Source of the DNA: Coleophoma eucalyptorum
Lineage: Eukaryota; Ascomycota; Leotiomycetes; Helotiales; Dermateaceae
NCBI GenBank assembly: GCA_026120035.1
Contig: JALRME010000062.1
Coordinates: forward strand, 1 to 64,000
Direction: 5' to 3'
Length of the DNA stretch: 64,000 bases
Shown here: positions 23,255-35,342 of the stretch, piece by piece
How positions within the stretch are numbered: position 1 is the stretch's first letter
Layout of the letters: each line of letters opens with the position of its first letter
Program-made: the position numbers and the translations under genes
Notes under the pieces: model-generated
The model's input: the letters and a program-made list of their open reading frames with translations, nothing else
The model's database searches: none
What the model was told of the DNA's origin: nothing

Positions 23255-25130
23255 TTGTTAAGAGAATGTTATTTAACTATATGGAACTAACCACTGTTTT
23301 CAACGTCTTGTAGTTGTTGTGGGGAAGGGGGCGGGTATTGTAAGAAGCTATACTCTTGACAAGTGCTATATTACCGTCCATGGGGAAGTTGCCAGTAGCA
23401 CGACGTCTTTCATCTGAATGGTTGAGAGAGGTAACTTGCACACTTAGTGCTAGTTCACCCCTTGGAGAGATAAGATAAGTAACATGAAGGGCACAACGGT
23501 ATGGTGTGTAGAGATATCCGTAAGTGACATGGACGAGGAATAGGCAAAAAGAGACGCAGAGTAAGCGCTGCGGTAGGGGAGGGAAGAAGGGGGAGGAGTA
23601 ATAATTTAAAAAATTTAACATGCTAGGTTAAAACGCCTTCACTTCATTCTTGTTTCTTCGCTTTTATTTCAATTTTTTTTACTGGCGAGATATGGGAGAG
23701 GAGGAAAAGTCAAGCGAGCAGAAGGGGAATGTGTAAATGAAGTCAGGCACTTGCATACAGAATTCAGTCAGGACCCTAATAAGGACTAGTAGTTGGTCCT
23801 TGCTTTTTGCCCTTACTTGAAATATTTAAATTCATACATACATCTTTGAGGTCCGAGAGTAACAGAATGGGCAACTGTACAATTGATTAATCCACCTTCG
23901 CAGAACACAAGAGAAGTTAGTCGACTTAAGAGATGTATTAATAGCCAAAGTGTCAGTCACAGACATTGATTCGGCGACCTTAATATTGCATTTCTCCCCT
24001 AAAGCCCAATCAAAGCACTCAGCTTCGCCATCTGTCGATCTCCTACTGCAATCAACAGTGTCAGCAGCCAGCTTCGGGATGGGGTTTTCCAAAGAGTTAG
24101 CACAATCCGGAATCAAAAAAGGGGAAAGCGCGTCACAATCGAGCTGCTGCTGCAGTAACCTGCGCACTGCAACCTGCAACCTGCGAGCTGCAACCTGCAA
24201 ATGCGCATGTAAGGTAAGATACAGGCAGAGAAGGCATTCTCTTACCTGTTAGTGCCAAATCCCAGAAAACGAGAAATAGGAACCCGGATCCTAGTACCTT
24301 ACATACAGGATCTCCTCGAACCCTCGTCCTTGTCCTGGTCCTAGAGCATGTAGCACCGGGGGCTGGACTGTTTGGTGATTTTTTTCTGGTTCTGTTGCGA
24401 GTCTGGACGTCAGCACGAGTTGCGAAGTCAGGTTCGGGTAACCAGGCTGGCTGAATTCCGATCGGCGATGACACCAAGGCGTGCGGTGTTCTGCAGTTTT
24501 ATATCAGATTTCCTTCAGCGTGGGATTTTTTCTGAGGGAAATTGTGATGAATGTCATGGACCGACGAATGGTTTGGAATATGAGATTTGGGGGTCAGGAG
24601 TGGATGCTGGGCTCGGAGGATTGATAGGATGCAATGAGAGAGAGAACATTGTAACAAAGCTGGATGACAGCTGGGAGTGTTGGCAGAGCTACTTCCGGCT
24701 TCCAGCTCTCTGGCGAGCTCTACACCAGAATCCAGGTGCGCTGGTATATCTCCCTCTCTCTTGACGGACGATCTGGACATGATCTGAACTTGAGGCTCTC
24801 AGCCAAAAGTCCTGCAAGGTCCCGAATCTGCCTCAGTACCGGACACTTGGGGCCTCATCGAAGCACCGAACGACTCGAAGACAGGACAGTCAGCACCATA
24901 AGGTGCACCCTTCGACAGGTTGGGAGCGGCCACCTTGCTTTTTCCATCACCATACATAGCAGAGCTGGCTCCGCATCATCACCACCACCCGGTCATCCAT
25001 CCAGCTACTTTTGACCCGTACCGCGATAAGCCCCGAGAAAAAAAGCACGCCAATAATCATCCAACTAAACATCCCAGATGCACATACATACGAAACATTC
25101 ATACAGACGGACATCCGGCCTTTGCCACAG

Positions 25131-25182
25131 TATGTACATACCTACATGTACATACATACTTACATACTTACATACATACGAT
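25131..25182 (+). repeat. ACATAC/TTACATAC microsatellite
   Basis: Tandem tetranucleotide-like repeat of CATA/CTTA units in non-coding DNA; a looser CATA run starts earlier, at about 25080. Confidence 0.85.
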
Positions 25183-25724
25183 ACAGAACGGAGGACGGCG
25201 CTATGGGACGGGACATCCGCTATTTGCCAGAGATGTGGAAAGGTGACATATCGCATTTCTGGCTCCTCGTGCGACATCCGGAGGCAGTTTAGCTCGGCTG
25301 ACTTCCTCGTGTCTCCCTGCAGTGGCTGGCCCCTTCTCGCTTTCATTTGACCTTTGGGGAAGTCTTTGTAGGTAGAGGCAGCAGAGGTCAGGTAATGGAA
25401 TGGCCGGTATATGCGCCGCCGCCGACAGCAGCATCTGCACGCGCAGGATCGAGATGGCCATGGACGAGAGGACCGACGGGCTCAGAAAGAAGTGGCATTG
25501 CCTCCGAGAAGGGAATATGGCCGTCCTCTGTTGATCGCAACCTCTTGCCTAAATGCATGCCCATTCTGCCGACGAGGGTGTTATGGCACAGTGGGACTGC
25601 TATAATTCATGCCATGGAAGTCACGGAGTTGGCCTCTTTCCCTCCCCATACCTTCCCTTCGCATTCCATTTCATGCATTTCTGCAACAATGACTTGCATG
25701 CCAGAAAAATCGCGAAGAGCGAGA

Positions 25725-25768
25725 GGCAAGGCAAGGCAAGGCAAGGCAAAGGCAAAGGCAAGGCGAGG
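25725..25768 (+). repeat. GGCAA pentanucleotide repeat
   Basis: About eight GGCAA/GGCAAA units in tandem, all purine except one C per unit, in non-coding DNA. Confidence 0.85.
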
Positions 25769-26494
25769 TAGATTGAGGCAAGGTCACTCGCCTCTTCGCT
25801 ACTTCTGTAACCCTGGGTACATGTATCCCACAATATTGAACCCCGAATCAAGCTTATCGCCATGGACCCTACACAAGTTCTACCAACACCGACGAAGCGG
25901 AAACAATACCGTTATTTAGCAGAGAAACCCCATCCTCTTCCTATTTGTAAATATGTATGTGCATGGTGTGTTTATATGTATCAAAACAAGCTTAAGCAAG
26001 TTTCAAGGCCTTTTGTAATTGGTACAGGAAAAAAAACAACCCGACCACTTACTTAGTCCTTTACAACCAAACCCAAAAACCCCCAGTCAGGCCACGGCGG
26101 GAAGAGATCAAGAAAATGCCCGGATCTTAGCCAGGGTTATTCACCCTACACAAAGAGCAACCAAATACCAATTTTAAGAATTCCCTTCCCCTGCTCCCCC
26201 CTCCCTTCTTGCCTCCTCCATTGAAAAGTGTCGAATTGAATCAGCGCGGCCCCTCTCCGAGAGATCAAAGGGAAAAAAAAAGGAAACAACGAGAGCGAGC
26301 AGATTGTCAATGGTGGTTGAAATGGGCGGCGCGGGGCGCCGTCGCCGGCAACATACATCAGAGGCTCAAGCAGCTGCGGGCAGTGCTGAGCAAACCCCGG
26401 ATTCATAGCATTCATGTGCTGCCCCATGTGAGCTAGCCAAAGTGAGAGAAATTCGTGGCATTCGGGGCAAAAGAGAGGATGAATATGTTATAGA

Positions 26495-26519
26495 CCATAC
26501 CTTACCATACCATACCATG
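26495..26519 (+). repeat. CCATA short tandem repeat
   Basis: Four to five CCATA/CTTAC units; similar ACCATACC motifs recur near 32350 and 33900. Confidence 0.7.
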
Positions 26520-28326
26520 CTTTCCCGCATACGCACGTACGTACATCCGCACGACACATGGAGCACGTTTCTTCGGGGCAACCTTGTAGGATGAGGGAGG
26601 GATGGGTGAGAGGAAGTGAGCGAGGTGGATGCAGTGGTGCTGGAGCACGTTTTGCATGATGCAAGCATGAGAAGGTAGGTAGGAAGGAAGTTAAGGCAAG
26701 GTGGGAGGGTTTCCTATCCTATCCGAGCCCCGTCACCATATTGCCAGGACCGCCCCGTCTCATCCGGGAAGGAGCAATGAGCAATGATGACCTCTAGTGG
26801 GGGGTTTGTTATATTTCATAAAACGTATCCTGTTTTCCCCCTACGCTACTCCTACCGGTTCAGGTGGGATATAAACCTGTCTCCCAATCCAATCCCATCC
26901 ACCACGGCCATCCACCACTCCCCTTCCTTCCCTCACAAGGTGACCCCCAAGCTTTTCCTTCCCTTTCCCTTTCCCCGGATGGACTCCAAAGACCCGCCTG
27001 ATGTAGTACACAGTCTCGTAAAGTGGGAAGAATAAGCTGCTTTCTAAGGGGTCCCCCAATCCATTCTCTTGCGTCATTCCTCGCGCGCCCGAACAGCACA
27101 CAGCGCCGTTACGGATATATAGCGTCGTGGGGATTCGAGTCAGTGCTTCCGGCTTTGTGGGGAGGAAGGTTTATATGCATGCCTTATTGGCAAAGGATCT
27201 AAAGGACGGCATGGGCCGGCGAAAGTCTGGATGGGGCGGCGTCGGTAGTTTTGAATATATGCAAGATGAGGTGAGTGTGACGGATATGAGTGTTGGTGAC
27301 GATGGATTTGAAACCTTCTTTGATGGCTTGTGGATAATCATCGGCAGTGCGATGAGGAAGGGGTTGAAGGAGACCCAATGTCATTTTTTCCTCTGCCCAG
27401 CCGCCGGGTAGAAAGATTCGTGATGGACAACTTGCAAGTTGGACGTGTGTGCAAATTCGAACTAAAGCATCTCTTTCATCTAAATGGCTATGTGACTATG
27501 ACTATCTAAGATCAGACAGATGAGAGGAAAGTGAAGACAGAAAAGACAGAAGAGACAGAAGAAATCAAAGGATCTTTCATTCTGTTTTTGTTATTCTGTT
27601 CAGCCTCGCTCGATTCGCTCTTATCTAAGACAAAGGAGGAAAAGGATTCGTAACAAGAACCCCAAATACACTGGAGACACAAAGTTGAAAACTACTTTTG
27701 AAGATCAATGAAGGAACCATGACCTCGAAATTTTGGTGGATATCAAATTTTGTTTCTCCCCAGAAAGAAATGAAAGCAGAAAGATCAACATTGCGATGTC
27801 TTCCAATCGCATGAGATGCAACTTTTGATATGAATGGCTCCCTTTGGAAGGACCAAACCAAAGCAACATCTCTAGTTGTGACATCCAAGAAAGAAAAACA
27901 ATCAAACATAAAAAGGAATACAAGGAACAATGTTGCTTGCGTTCTGTTTTGGAAATTCCGACAAGACAATAACCCTCCCATGTCCTCCTTTTGGATGTTA
28001 GGCAAAAAGATGCAAATCGTTGACGTGAGAATTGCGCAGAAATCTTTAAACTGAAAAAATGCACGCAGAAAAGACAAAAAGATCTGATCCCGAAGAACTC
28101 AAAATCGCGCGCCGAAGTTCCAAAATACCTGACCAAGCCTTTCAATCGATGCTCTTTCCATTGACCATCAATTTGCCCGTCAAAAATAGTGTAAGCTCGC
28201 CGTAAAACAACAGATATGCAGATTTCATGAAAACCGTGGTATGATCGGCAGAGGGTGGTAGAAGGAGGAGGATGAAGTTTGGTGGTGGAGATGAATGATG
28301 AAATTGCCAAAAGATGTAATGCTGCA

Positions 28327-30085
28327 CTAGCGTCCCTGGGTATCAGCATCATCGTTGTCCACCGACATCGAGTCATGAGAATCATAAGTGTCATCAGTAG
28401 AGGACGACCTAGAATCGTCTTCTGAAGAATCCAGTGCTTCATCGACGACAACGGTCGAGTCGGTCTCGAAGCCCTTCTCAACAACGAATGATTTGTCGTT
28501 GTTGAACTGTATGAGGCCTGGGTGGTTTCCAGGTGGGAGGGTGATGCTCTCGCTGCGACGAGCTCTTGGTGTCATACGTGCGCTGTCGTTGGCGTCTCCA
28601 TCGGCTCGGCTACCCCATGATGTCTGTGATAATGTTTAGAAAAAGGGTAGGGTAAGGGGCTAAGCAGGAAGACTAACCACTCGAAGGGTGAACAAAGCCC
28701 AGAGCTTGATCAAGCCGTGGAAGTATCCAAACAGAATAGACACTGGCAAGAACAGAATGTCTGAAGGTTCGCGCATGAAAAGCCCGACGAGCTTCACGAC
28801 CTTGCTTGCGCACATAAATACGAATTGGGCAAACACTGCGGTCCGTTGTGCTTCGGGACTCCATGTCTGCGTTGCCTTGTAAGTGACCAAGAGAATGACT
28901 GGGTCGAGTAGGAAGGCTAATGAGGTGAAGGTGGCAATGTGCAAGGCATATGTGGACCATGGTTGTTGTCTAAAGGCAAAAGTATTAGCGGGAGAAGGTG
29001 GGATAGGTCAGTTAGTCTCGCTTACTTCCATACATGTCTCTCGGTAACGAGACTGGTCCAGTTACTTCTCCAATTGCTTCGGGCCCATCGCAGGCACTGG
29101 TTGAGGAAGAGTGAGTTGTTCTCGAGCGTTGTCTCGATCTCACATTCCTTGTTATATTGAATCCAGGTCTTCCATTGGTTGGAGACCAACCATCTCGTAA
29201 CAAAGTTGTCATCGTCCGCGTTGAGCTGGAAGCGACCCCAGCGTTCAGTCTTGAAGCCATGAAGGAATAGAGGACTCTGCAGAATCTCTGAACGGAAGGC
29301 ACAAGTGCGGCCGGACATGCAGGAAGTGCCCCCATCCATGCCATGAGTGGCTGAGATCTCAAAATTGCGACGCTCAATATAGGCGGCGCCCAGCCAGTTG
29401 TACATCCGGGCCGAGAGAGGGTGTCCGGAGCGGATCCGCTTGACTCTCTGACAGGGCCCAACACCGCCAATCTTCTTGTCTTCAAAGGGTGCCAGTAGCC
29501 ATGGGATAATCGTCCGCGGCCACGTGACATCATCATCTGCCATAATGGTGATTTCCGTCTTGACGAGGGGAATGGCCTCACACACTTGGATACGCTTGTT
29601 GGCAATGGGGACCTGGAAGACCCGCACGTTAGGGGCTTCCAGCGTCTTCACAAACTTCATCAGCCCATCGTACTTGTCCGTGGTGGTAACGAGCAGCAGC
29701 TCGTACGGCCGACAAGCGAGAATGCTCTGGAGAGAATCCGTGAGCTCGGCAAAATCGTTGTGGATGGTCGGAATTATGACCGTGACATCTTTTGATTCGT
29801 ACGAAGGGTTTTCTGGTATGGGCACCGTTTTATAGGTCCAATGACTTATGCAATTCACAACAAGTCGCACATATCGGTGGCACCTGAATAAGCAAGTGTC
29901 AGCTGAATGCCCCCCAAATTGTGTGCAAGCTGGCAAAATGCAGATACGACGGCGAAGTTTCCACTTTGCATATTAATGAGAATGACATACCACATTATCA
30001 CCCACACCCATTCCCAGCCTATCAGGTATGGAATCCATCCAATCGTCCATCCCACTAGGCCTGACGCTATCGCCATGATGTCCAT
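28327..30085 (-). CDS. GT2 (type 2) glycosyltransferase, polysaccharide-synthase-like
   Basis: Plasma-membrane processive family-2 glycosyltransferase resembling the fungal GT2 proteins needed for hyphal growth on solid surfaces in plant pathogens (ZtGT2/FgGT2), and distantly hyaluronan synthase. Four exons, 30085-29991, 29883-29026, 28969-28678 and 28623-28327, give 513 aa; all junctions keep frame. An N-terminal Trp-rich membrane segment is split by intron 1. The catalytic domain starts at VTVIIPTIHND, with the metal-binding Asp triplet MADDD at 148-150. Further blocks are DGGTSCMSGRTCAFR, an acceptor-side ADDDNFVTRW, and the QxxRW-like QCLRW. At least two membrane segments follow in exon 3. 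The C-terminal tail of about 90 residues is acidic, Ser/Asp-rich and cytosolic. The product polysaccharide is unknown. Confidence 0.87.
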
Positions 30086-31206
30086 TCTGCAGGTTCCAAA
30101 AAAATGTGACCTGTATAACCCGCAATACTGCGTATTTCCCGACTTCTTCTTGCTCGCTTTTTTTCAATGTTTTTGGTTTGGGGAGTTGGTGTTTCCGAGG
30201 CAGGCGATTCTGCGCAGTCAATCGGCGAGACTGTTCGTGAGAAAATCGGGCGGATCGGGGCTCGGCAATACTTTGGGGAACTGGGTCGAGGATGATGCGT
30301 CGAAAGCGATCATGTAATGGCCGTTCTTGTTATTGGGTGGGAAAATTCGGGCAGCTGCACCACAAGACGCTGTGTGATGTCCGAGGCGATGGGTGCAGGA
30401 AGTGCGTGCGTGAAGATAACGCTGAGGGAAAGTGCAGAGCGTGATGTGTGCGTAAGTGTGATGTATGTGGAGGGGTTTCGCAGTTTGCGCTGCAGCACGT
30501 CTGCGGCTCGAAACGGCAATACCGAAACTACGAAAGTTTGTTTGCGCTGCTCTCGCTTGCTGTCTGCCGCGTAGATGGATGCTTGCTGGATGATTCAGCA
30601 AGACGAGATACAAGAGGAGTTCGTTTTGAACGTCGTCCGGTCTCAGCGGCGGGGTTTTCTCGAATGTTTCGATTTACTTCGTAGGGCGGGGCTTGGAGGG
30701 GCAATTGACTGCCAGCCTGCGACTTGGGGCAAAAAGAGAGTGCTGCTCTGAAAAACTCCGTTGAATGCAATGTTCAATTGACCTCGGGATGCGGAATGAG
30801 GGGTAACTTGCAAGCAGGCAAACGGAAGATCTGAGGGTGTAGATGATGATGGGGACAGGGAGGCTGGAGCTCGATAACCACGCGGCGGGACGGCGTTTGG
30901 TGGCAAGAGATGATGAGGCTGGGTAGGATTATGGCAGCGAAGGACGAGGTACAGAAAAGACCAGTGGCCAGTGTAGACCAGACCAAAAGACTAGGACTAG
31001 GACTAGGACCAGAAACCCAGAGACCAAGAGACCAGAGCAAAAGACCGTTCTTGCTATTCTCGTGTACCGACGGTATGTATATGTTCTGTTTCAACTGCAA
31101 TTGAATGGAATATGATGCAATACCGGCTCAACACACACGTACGCGGACGGGGTCTTCAGTCTGTACGAAGAAGTATAGCACCGACGATGTTCATACCTCG
31201 CGGGCA

Positions 31207-31269
31207 GAGATGAAAAGAAGAAGAGAGGAGCGGGGAGGAGGAGGAGGAGGAGAGAGAGGAGGAAGAGAG
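31207..31269 (+). repeat. GA/GGA purine tract
   Basis: About 60 nt, nearly pure purine (GAGGAG and GAGA units) on the plus strand, in the gene-poor region. Confidence 0.8.
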
Positions 31270-31634
31270 CACGAAAGGCATTTCTCCACAGGGTCCTGCC
31301 TCGTACTATATAGCTCTGGTGAGATAGTCAGAGGACGAAGGCTACGCCCGCTCGCTCGCATGACTTTTTGGTCGTAGTAATAATGCGATGACAAGTTCAG
31401 CCACGAGCGAGCAAGCACGACGACGACAAGCCTTCTTCAATTCGGCATGCGCTCCGCTTTCTGCGGGCCACGGGCACTTGGGATCCATCACCTATCTTTT
31501 TTTTTTTTTTTTTTGTGGTGTTGGCTCACTCCTCTAACGTACGGCTACTGTAAGTTTTGTTTAGGAAAGTCTGGTACAGTACCAAAGTAAGTAAGACGTT
31601 AACTAGTGCATGTGCGTGTATGGCCAGACTACGG

Positions 31635-31721
31635 TAGGGGAGGGGGACAATGACGGGGATAGGGATATGGGTAAGGGTAGGGATATGGGTATGGGTAGGT
31701 TCAAGGATCGGATGGGGAGAC
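31635..31721 (+). repeat. G-triplet tract with telomere-like units
   Basis: A series of GGGATA, GGGTAA, GGGTA and GGGTAT units. Several match a degenerate TTAGGG telomere unit, and the tract meets the G-quadruplex pattern. It is short, irregular and internal. Confidence 0.65.
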
Positions 31722-31986
31722 AAGAAAAGAGTGAGGTGAGGCAGGGGTATGGATGGGCCGAGCATGGGTAGTGGCCTGGGCATGGGTTTCAACATGGGGA
31801 CGACAGGAATGCGAGGATGGGATAGGACGAGATAGGATGGAATGCAAGACTGGACAATATCGTACTCAGCAAGCAGGAGTGGAGTAGGACCCCAAACAAG
31901 ATAAGTAGATGCGGCAGGTGGTCTTTCTCTTCAGACGAGCAGCAGAAGCGCGCGATAGAGGGACCAAGTAAAAGTGGAAGGCGAGA

Positions 31987-32096
31987 GCTGGCAAAGCTGG
32001 CAAGCGGGCAAACTGGCAAACTGGCAAACTGGCAAACTGGCATACAGGCAAACTGGCAAACTGGCAAGCAGGCAAGCAAGCAGGCAAGCGGCAGGT
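31987..32096 (+). repeat. CTGGCAAA octamer tandem repeat
   Basis: About 13 units of CTGGCAAA or the related CAGGCAAG, in direct tandem. The unit length is not a multiple of three, which fits a non-coding minisatellite. Confidence 0.85.
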
Positions 32097-35063
32097 TCAA
32101 CTGCCAGAACCAGTGCGGAACTGGATGGATGAGATGCTCACGCATCGAACCCATAGTAATCAATAGCCGCCAGTATTGGCTGATCTCGAGATACGCGTGC
32201 TCACCCGGGCGCCACCTTTTCATTTGCTATTATTGTTTGGATTGTTGCTATTGTTATACAGGCACAAAGCATCGTCACCCATCGGCCGCGCCAGATTCGC
32301 TGCTTCCGGGCTCGTATAATGAAGGTGTGCCGCGAGATTCTGTACGTCCATACCATCCCATACCTTCCATACGTTATGGTACCTGGGTCGACTCAATGGC
32401 CTTAATACGGTCGACTATTATAGCCACTGACAACATGGCACATCTCGCCAATCGAACGACCTTTGCCATCGTCTTATACTACTGCATTGCACATGCACTA
32501 CTGTAATCTTTGAGTCAGGCGAAGAGCCTTGGAGTATTGGATATGTAATAGATTGGCCAGATGTTATTGTTGCGCGCAAGCTTGGCTGGATGGACTGACC
32601 TATCTCGCTGTCAGAAGAACTTCAGACGAAAAAGTCCAGCTCTCGAGTCCCTCCACTATGGCCAGCCGCCAGCTTCAGCTCAAGCTCAAGTGAAAGCAAC
32701 TGGCTTCTGGTCGTCGGTGTCTTGCCCGCCAGCATTCAACCTTGAATCAAGCTGCTATACTCTATTTTATCGTGTCAGTTTCCGTGTTCGGAGCCATCAC
32801 CTATCCCTGCTTCTGGCTGCAAGTACCTTGCCCGCACAAAGCATCAACCGTAGCCAAACATGCCAGGCTGAAAGTAAGATCCCCGTCGCTCATCTGCCTC
32901 TTTGGAGGCCGAGGACTGATCCTGGACGCTGCGCTACTGTGCAAAGAGGGCAGCCCCCAGCGCACAGGCTAGTAAGGTTGGAGAGGGAGGGATGGTGGAG
33001 CCTGAGCATGAGCATGAGACTGAAGAAGAAGTCCCTTTCTGCGTCAAGCGTCGTGCTTAGTTCCTTTGCGCCATTGCTCGTGCTTGGTGCAGCAGATGGC
33101 TCGAGAGGAAAAGCCTATCGTTCCCCATGCATCGCGCTTGATCCGGGTGATTTGCATCCTCCTCCAGGCTTAGTTCAGCTTCACCCTAGGGAGTGAATCT
33201 GAACTGGACGCTCAACATAGCGCCGTGTTGGTTAATATTAAGTAGCAGAAGATTGATAATGCATTCTCCTTGCACATCGTGCGTGCTTGCTTGAAGGCTT
33301 GATGGACTAGGGACCCCCGAGACTGCTTCGGTCGGCTAGGCCTGTCGCTTGCTTGCGCCTGCAATAATGGTCTGCAGCTGCCAGACAGACGCAACGCAGA
33401 GTAACAGGCCCATCTGTGATCAGTGAGATGATGGCTGACCGGGGCCTGGCTCCGTAGCCGTGCGAGTATATTGAGGGGCAAACTCAAGTCCATAGTGACG
33501 ATGCCGAAGAGCACGCTGGAGGAGGAGGATGATGAGTGGAGGAGGGTGCTGGTGAGAGGAGTTCCAGTGGTCATGTTTCATCGCCAGACCTCCAAAGCTT
33601 CGTATTCATTGATCAGACATGAAAATTCTATCATCTTCAGCCTCTGATTCTGCCTCAGCAGAAACGTAAGCAGAAACGAGCATTTTAGGAACAAAAGCCA
33701 CAGCCAGTAAGGTTTGTGGGCAGGGAATGTCAAGATTTCAACAACTCGGCAAGCACGAGCTCGCCGCTGAACATGGCAGCATACGGTCTTTTCGCTCCGC
33801 ACATCCCAAAGTGCCAGGGAATGCCCAGCCTTTAGTTTGATCACATCTCCGCAATCATGAAATATGATAATTTGCAATGGATGATGAGCGCGACCATGGC
33901 CATACCATACCACAACCACCAAAACGAGGGAAAGTGTCCCCCAAATCGGCAAGAGGCTGCAAGCCCAACCCTCATCCTTAAATCTATTCCTTGAGGTTCC
34001 ATACGTCAATCGGCGATGAGGAATGGGAAGGAAAATGATACGTTTCACGCTTTTCTCGGATTCTGCGCGTTCCAGTTCCAAGGAACCTGTCATTCTTCTA
34101 CTTTATATTCTTGGCCGGCTTGTTTCAAAGCCTCTCCAACGACGCGAAAGTAATGATGCTGTGGCAGCCTATGCTTGCTGGTCGTGGTTGTACAACAGCC
34201 GTGGGTTTTTTTTTGGGCTCGTGTGAGGTACGTTGTCCGGAAAATCAAGATCTGGTTGCTGGCAAATGTGCGATATTAGGGACAGACGAGCGAGGTTACA
34301 GTAATGTGTGCAAGCCGGAGCATTCCAGATCACAGCCCAAAGTGGAGTTTGCCTTGTTACGAGCCTCAGTTGAACCAACACCAAACAGTGCCCGTTATTC
34401 TCTTGTTCCTCGGACTTTCTGTGCAAAGATAATAATCAGGTTGGTTTTCTCACGATGCTGTTTCAACGGGCACGCACAAACAAGGATGCAGGGAAAGTAT
34501 TCAAGGAGAGGCTGTTCCTGCTGGTCTAGCTAGGCCAGGTCGCAGCAGAAAATACAGGAGTCCGGGAAAGCAAGCGAGCCACAATAGCCAAGATCTCTCC
34601 ACAGCCGGTCCAGCAAGCAATCACATTGCAGAAGCGATTTTCACGCTGCAGCCGCGTCGATATCTTTTTATTCTCTCGGTCCCCTACCTTGCCCAGTTTT
34701 ATTCCTCCTAGCCTTATCTCCTCTTGTCCTTTCCGAGCAATTTCATTCCAGATCCTTCTCCGGTTGTGGTTTGGGCTTTGAAGATCAGCTCTAATTCGGC
34801 AGCTTGGTGCGAACTTACGACCACGAATGAATTGGCCAACATGGCTGAGCTGAGATGACCTCGATAGCAGTAGCTACAGTGAGACATATGGACATGATGA
34901 GGAGTGAAGATAATGAAGAACTGGTTGAAAAGCGTTCATCCAATAGCTGAGTCAACACTAGGCAAGACGACATCACCAAACCTGGCGAGTAAGAGCGCAA
35001 GGAGCCAAGTAACGCAGGAACCTGTCTCAGCCAACAGCCTAGTGCGCTCTACTGTTGCTGGCT

Positions 35064-35108
35064 CATGATGATGATTATTATGATGATTATGATGATGATG
35101 ATGATTAT
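35064..35108 (+). repeat. ATG/ATT trinucleotide repeat
   Basis: Imperfect GAT(GAT/TAT) microsatellite of about 45 nt in the gene-poor region. Confidence 0.85.
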
Positions 35109-35148
35109 CATTGTGACTGTTAGTAAGTTGCAAGAGTCAGTAGTTGGC

Positions 35149-35178
35149 ATGGTCATGGTCAAGGTCAAGGTCATGGTC
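35149..35178 (+). repeat. Five tandem (A/T)GGTCA-type hexamers
   Basis: ATGGTC and AAGGTC units follow one another five times without interruption. The unit includes GGTCA, the half-site of several zinc-finger regulators, but this may be a plain microsatellite. Confidence 0.8.
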
Positions 35179-35320
35179 ATACTATAGACTCTCCAGCTCC
35201 GTCAGTTGGCTGATTATCGCGAAGCGCGGCCAAGACTCCGCTAGCGATACGCTACAGGAGCTATGCTGGAGACCTCGTTAGCGACTTCTCATGCAGCTGC
35301 AGTGTGCGTGTGCAAGAGCG

Positions 35321-35342
35321 CATGTGCATGTGCATGTGCATT
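35321..35342 (+). repeat. TGCATG tandem repeat
   Basis: Three to four CATGTG/TGCATG units. The same motif recurs at 56421-56440 after a G run. Confidence 0.75.

Larger units (their letters stand above)
22073..28326. other. 6.3 kb non-coding, repeat-rich stretch
   Basis: This lies between the convergent 3' ends of the kinase (plus) and the GT2 gene (minus), so most of it is not promoter of either. No open frame carries a recognisable motif. It contains TTGA repeats near 22088, a G-rich tract at 23213-23254, repeated GCAACCTGC units near 24170-24200, and ACATAC, GGCAA and CCATA microsatellites. Unannotated non-coding transcripts or very small genes cannot be excluded. Confidence 0.55.

Noticed and set aside
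27121..27145. GGATTCGAGTC resembling a tRNA B box
   Set aside because: No matching A box, acceptor stem or cloverleaf could be drawn around it.
31635..31721. True chromosome end or telomere
   Set aside because: The units are irregular, short and flanked by ordinary sequence on both sides.
32561..33196. 211-codon plus-strand frame in the gene-poor region
   Set aside because: No domain, biased composition, no good start context and no convincing neighbouring exon.
33578..34093. 171-codon minus-strand frame with hydrophobic stretches
   Set aside because: The hydrophobic runs are irregular and no family pattern or splice structure supports it.
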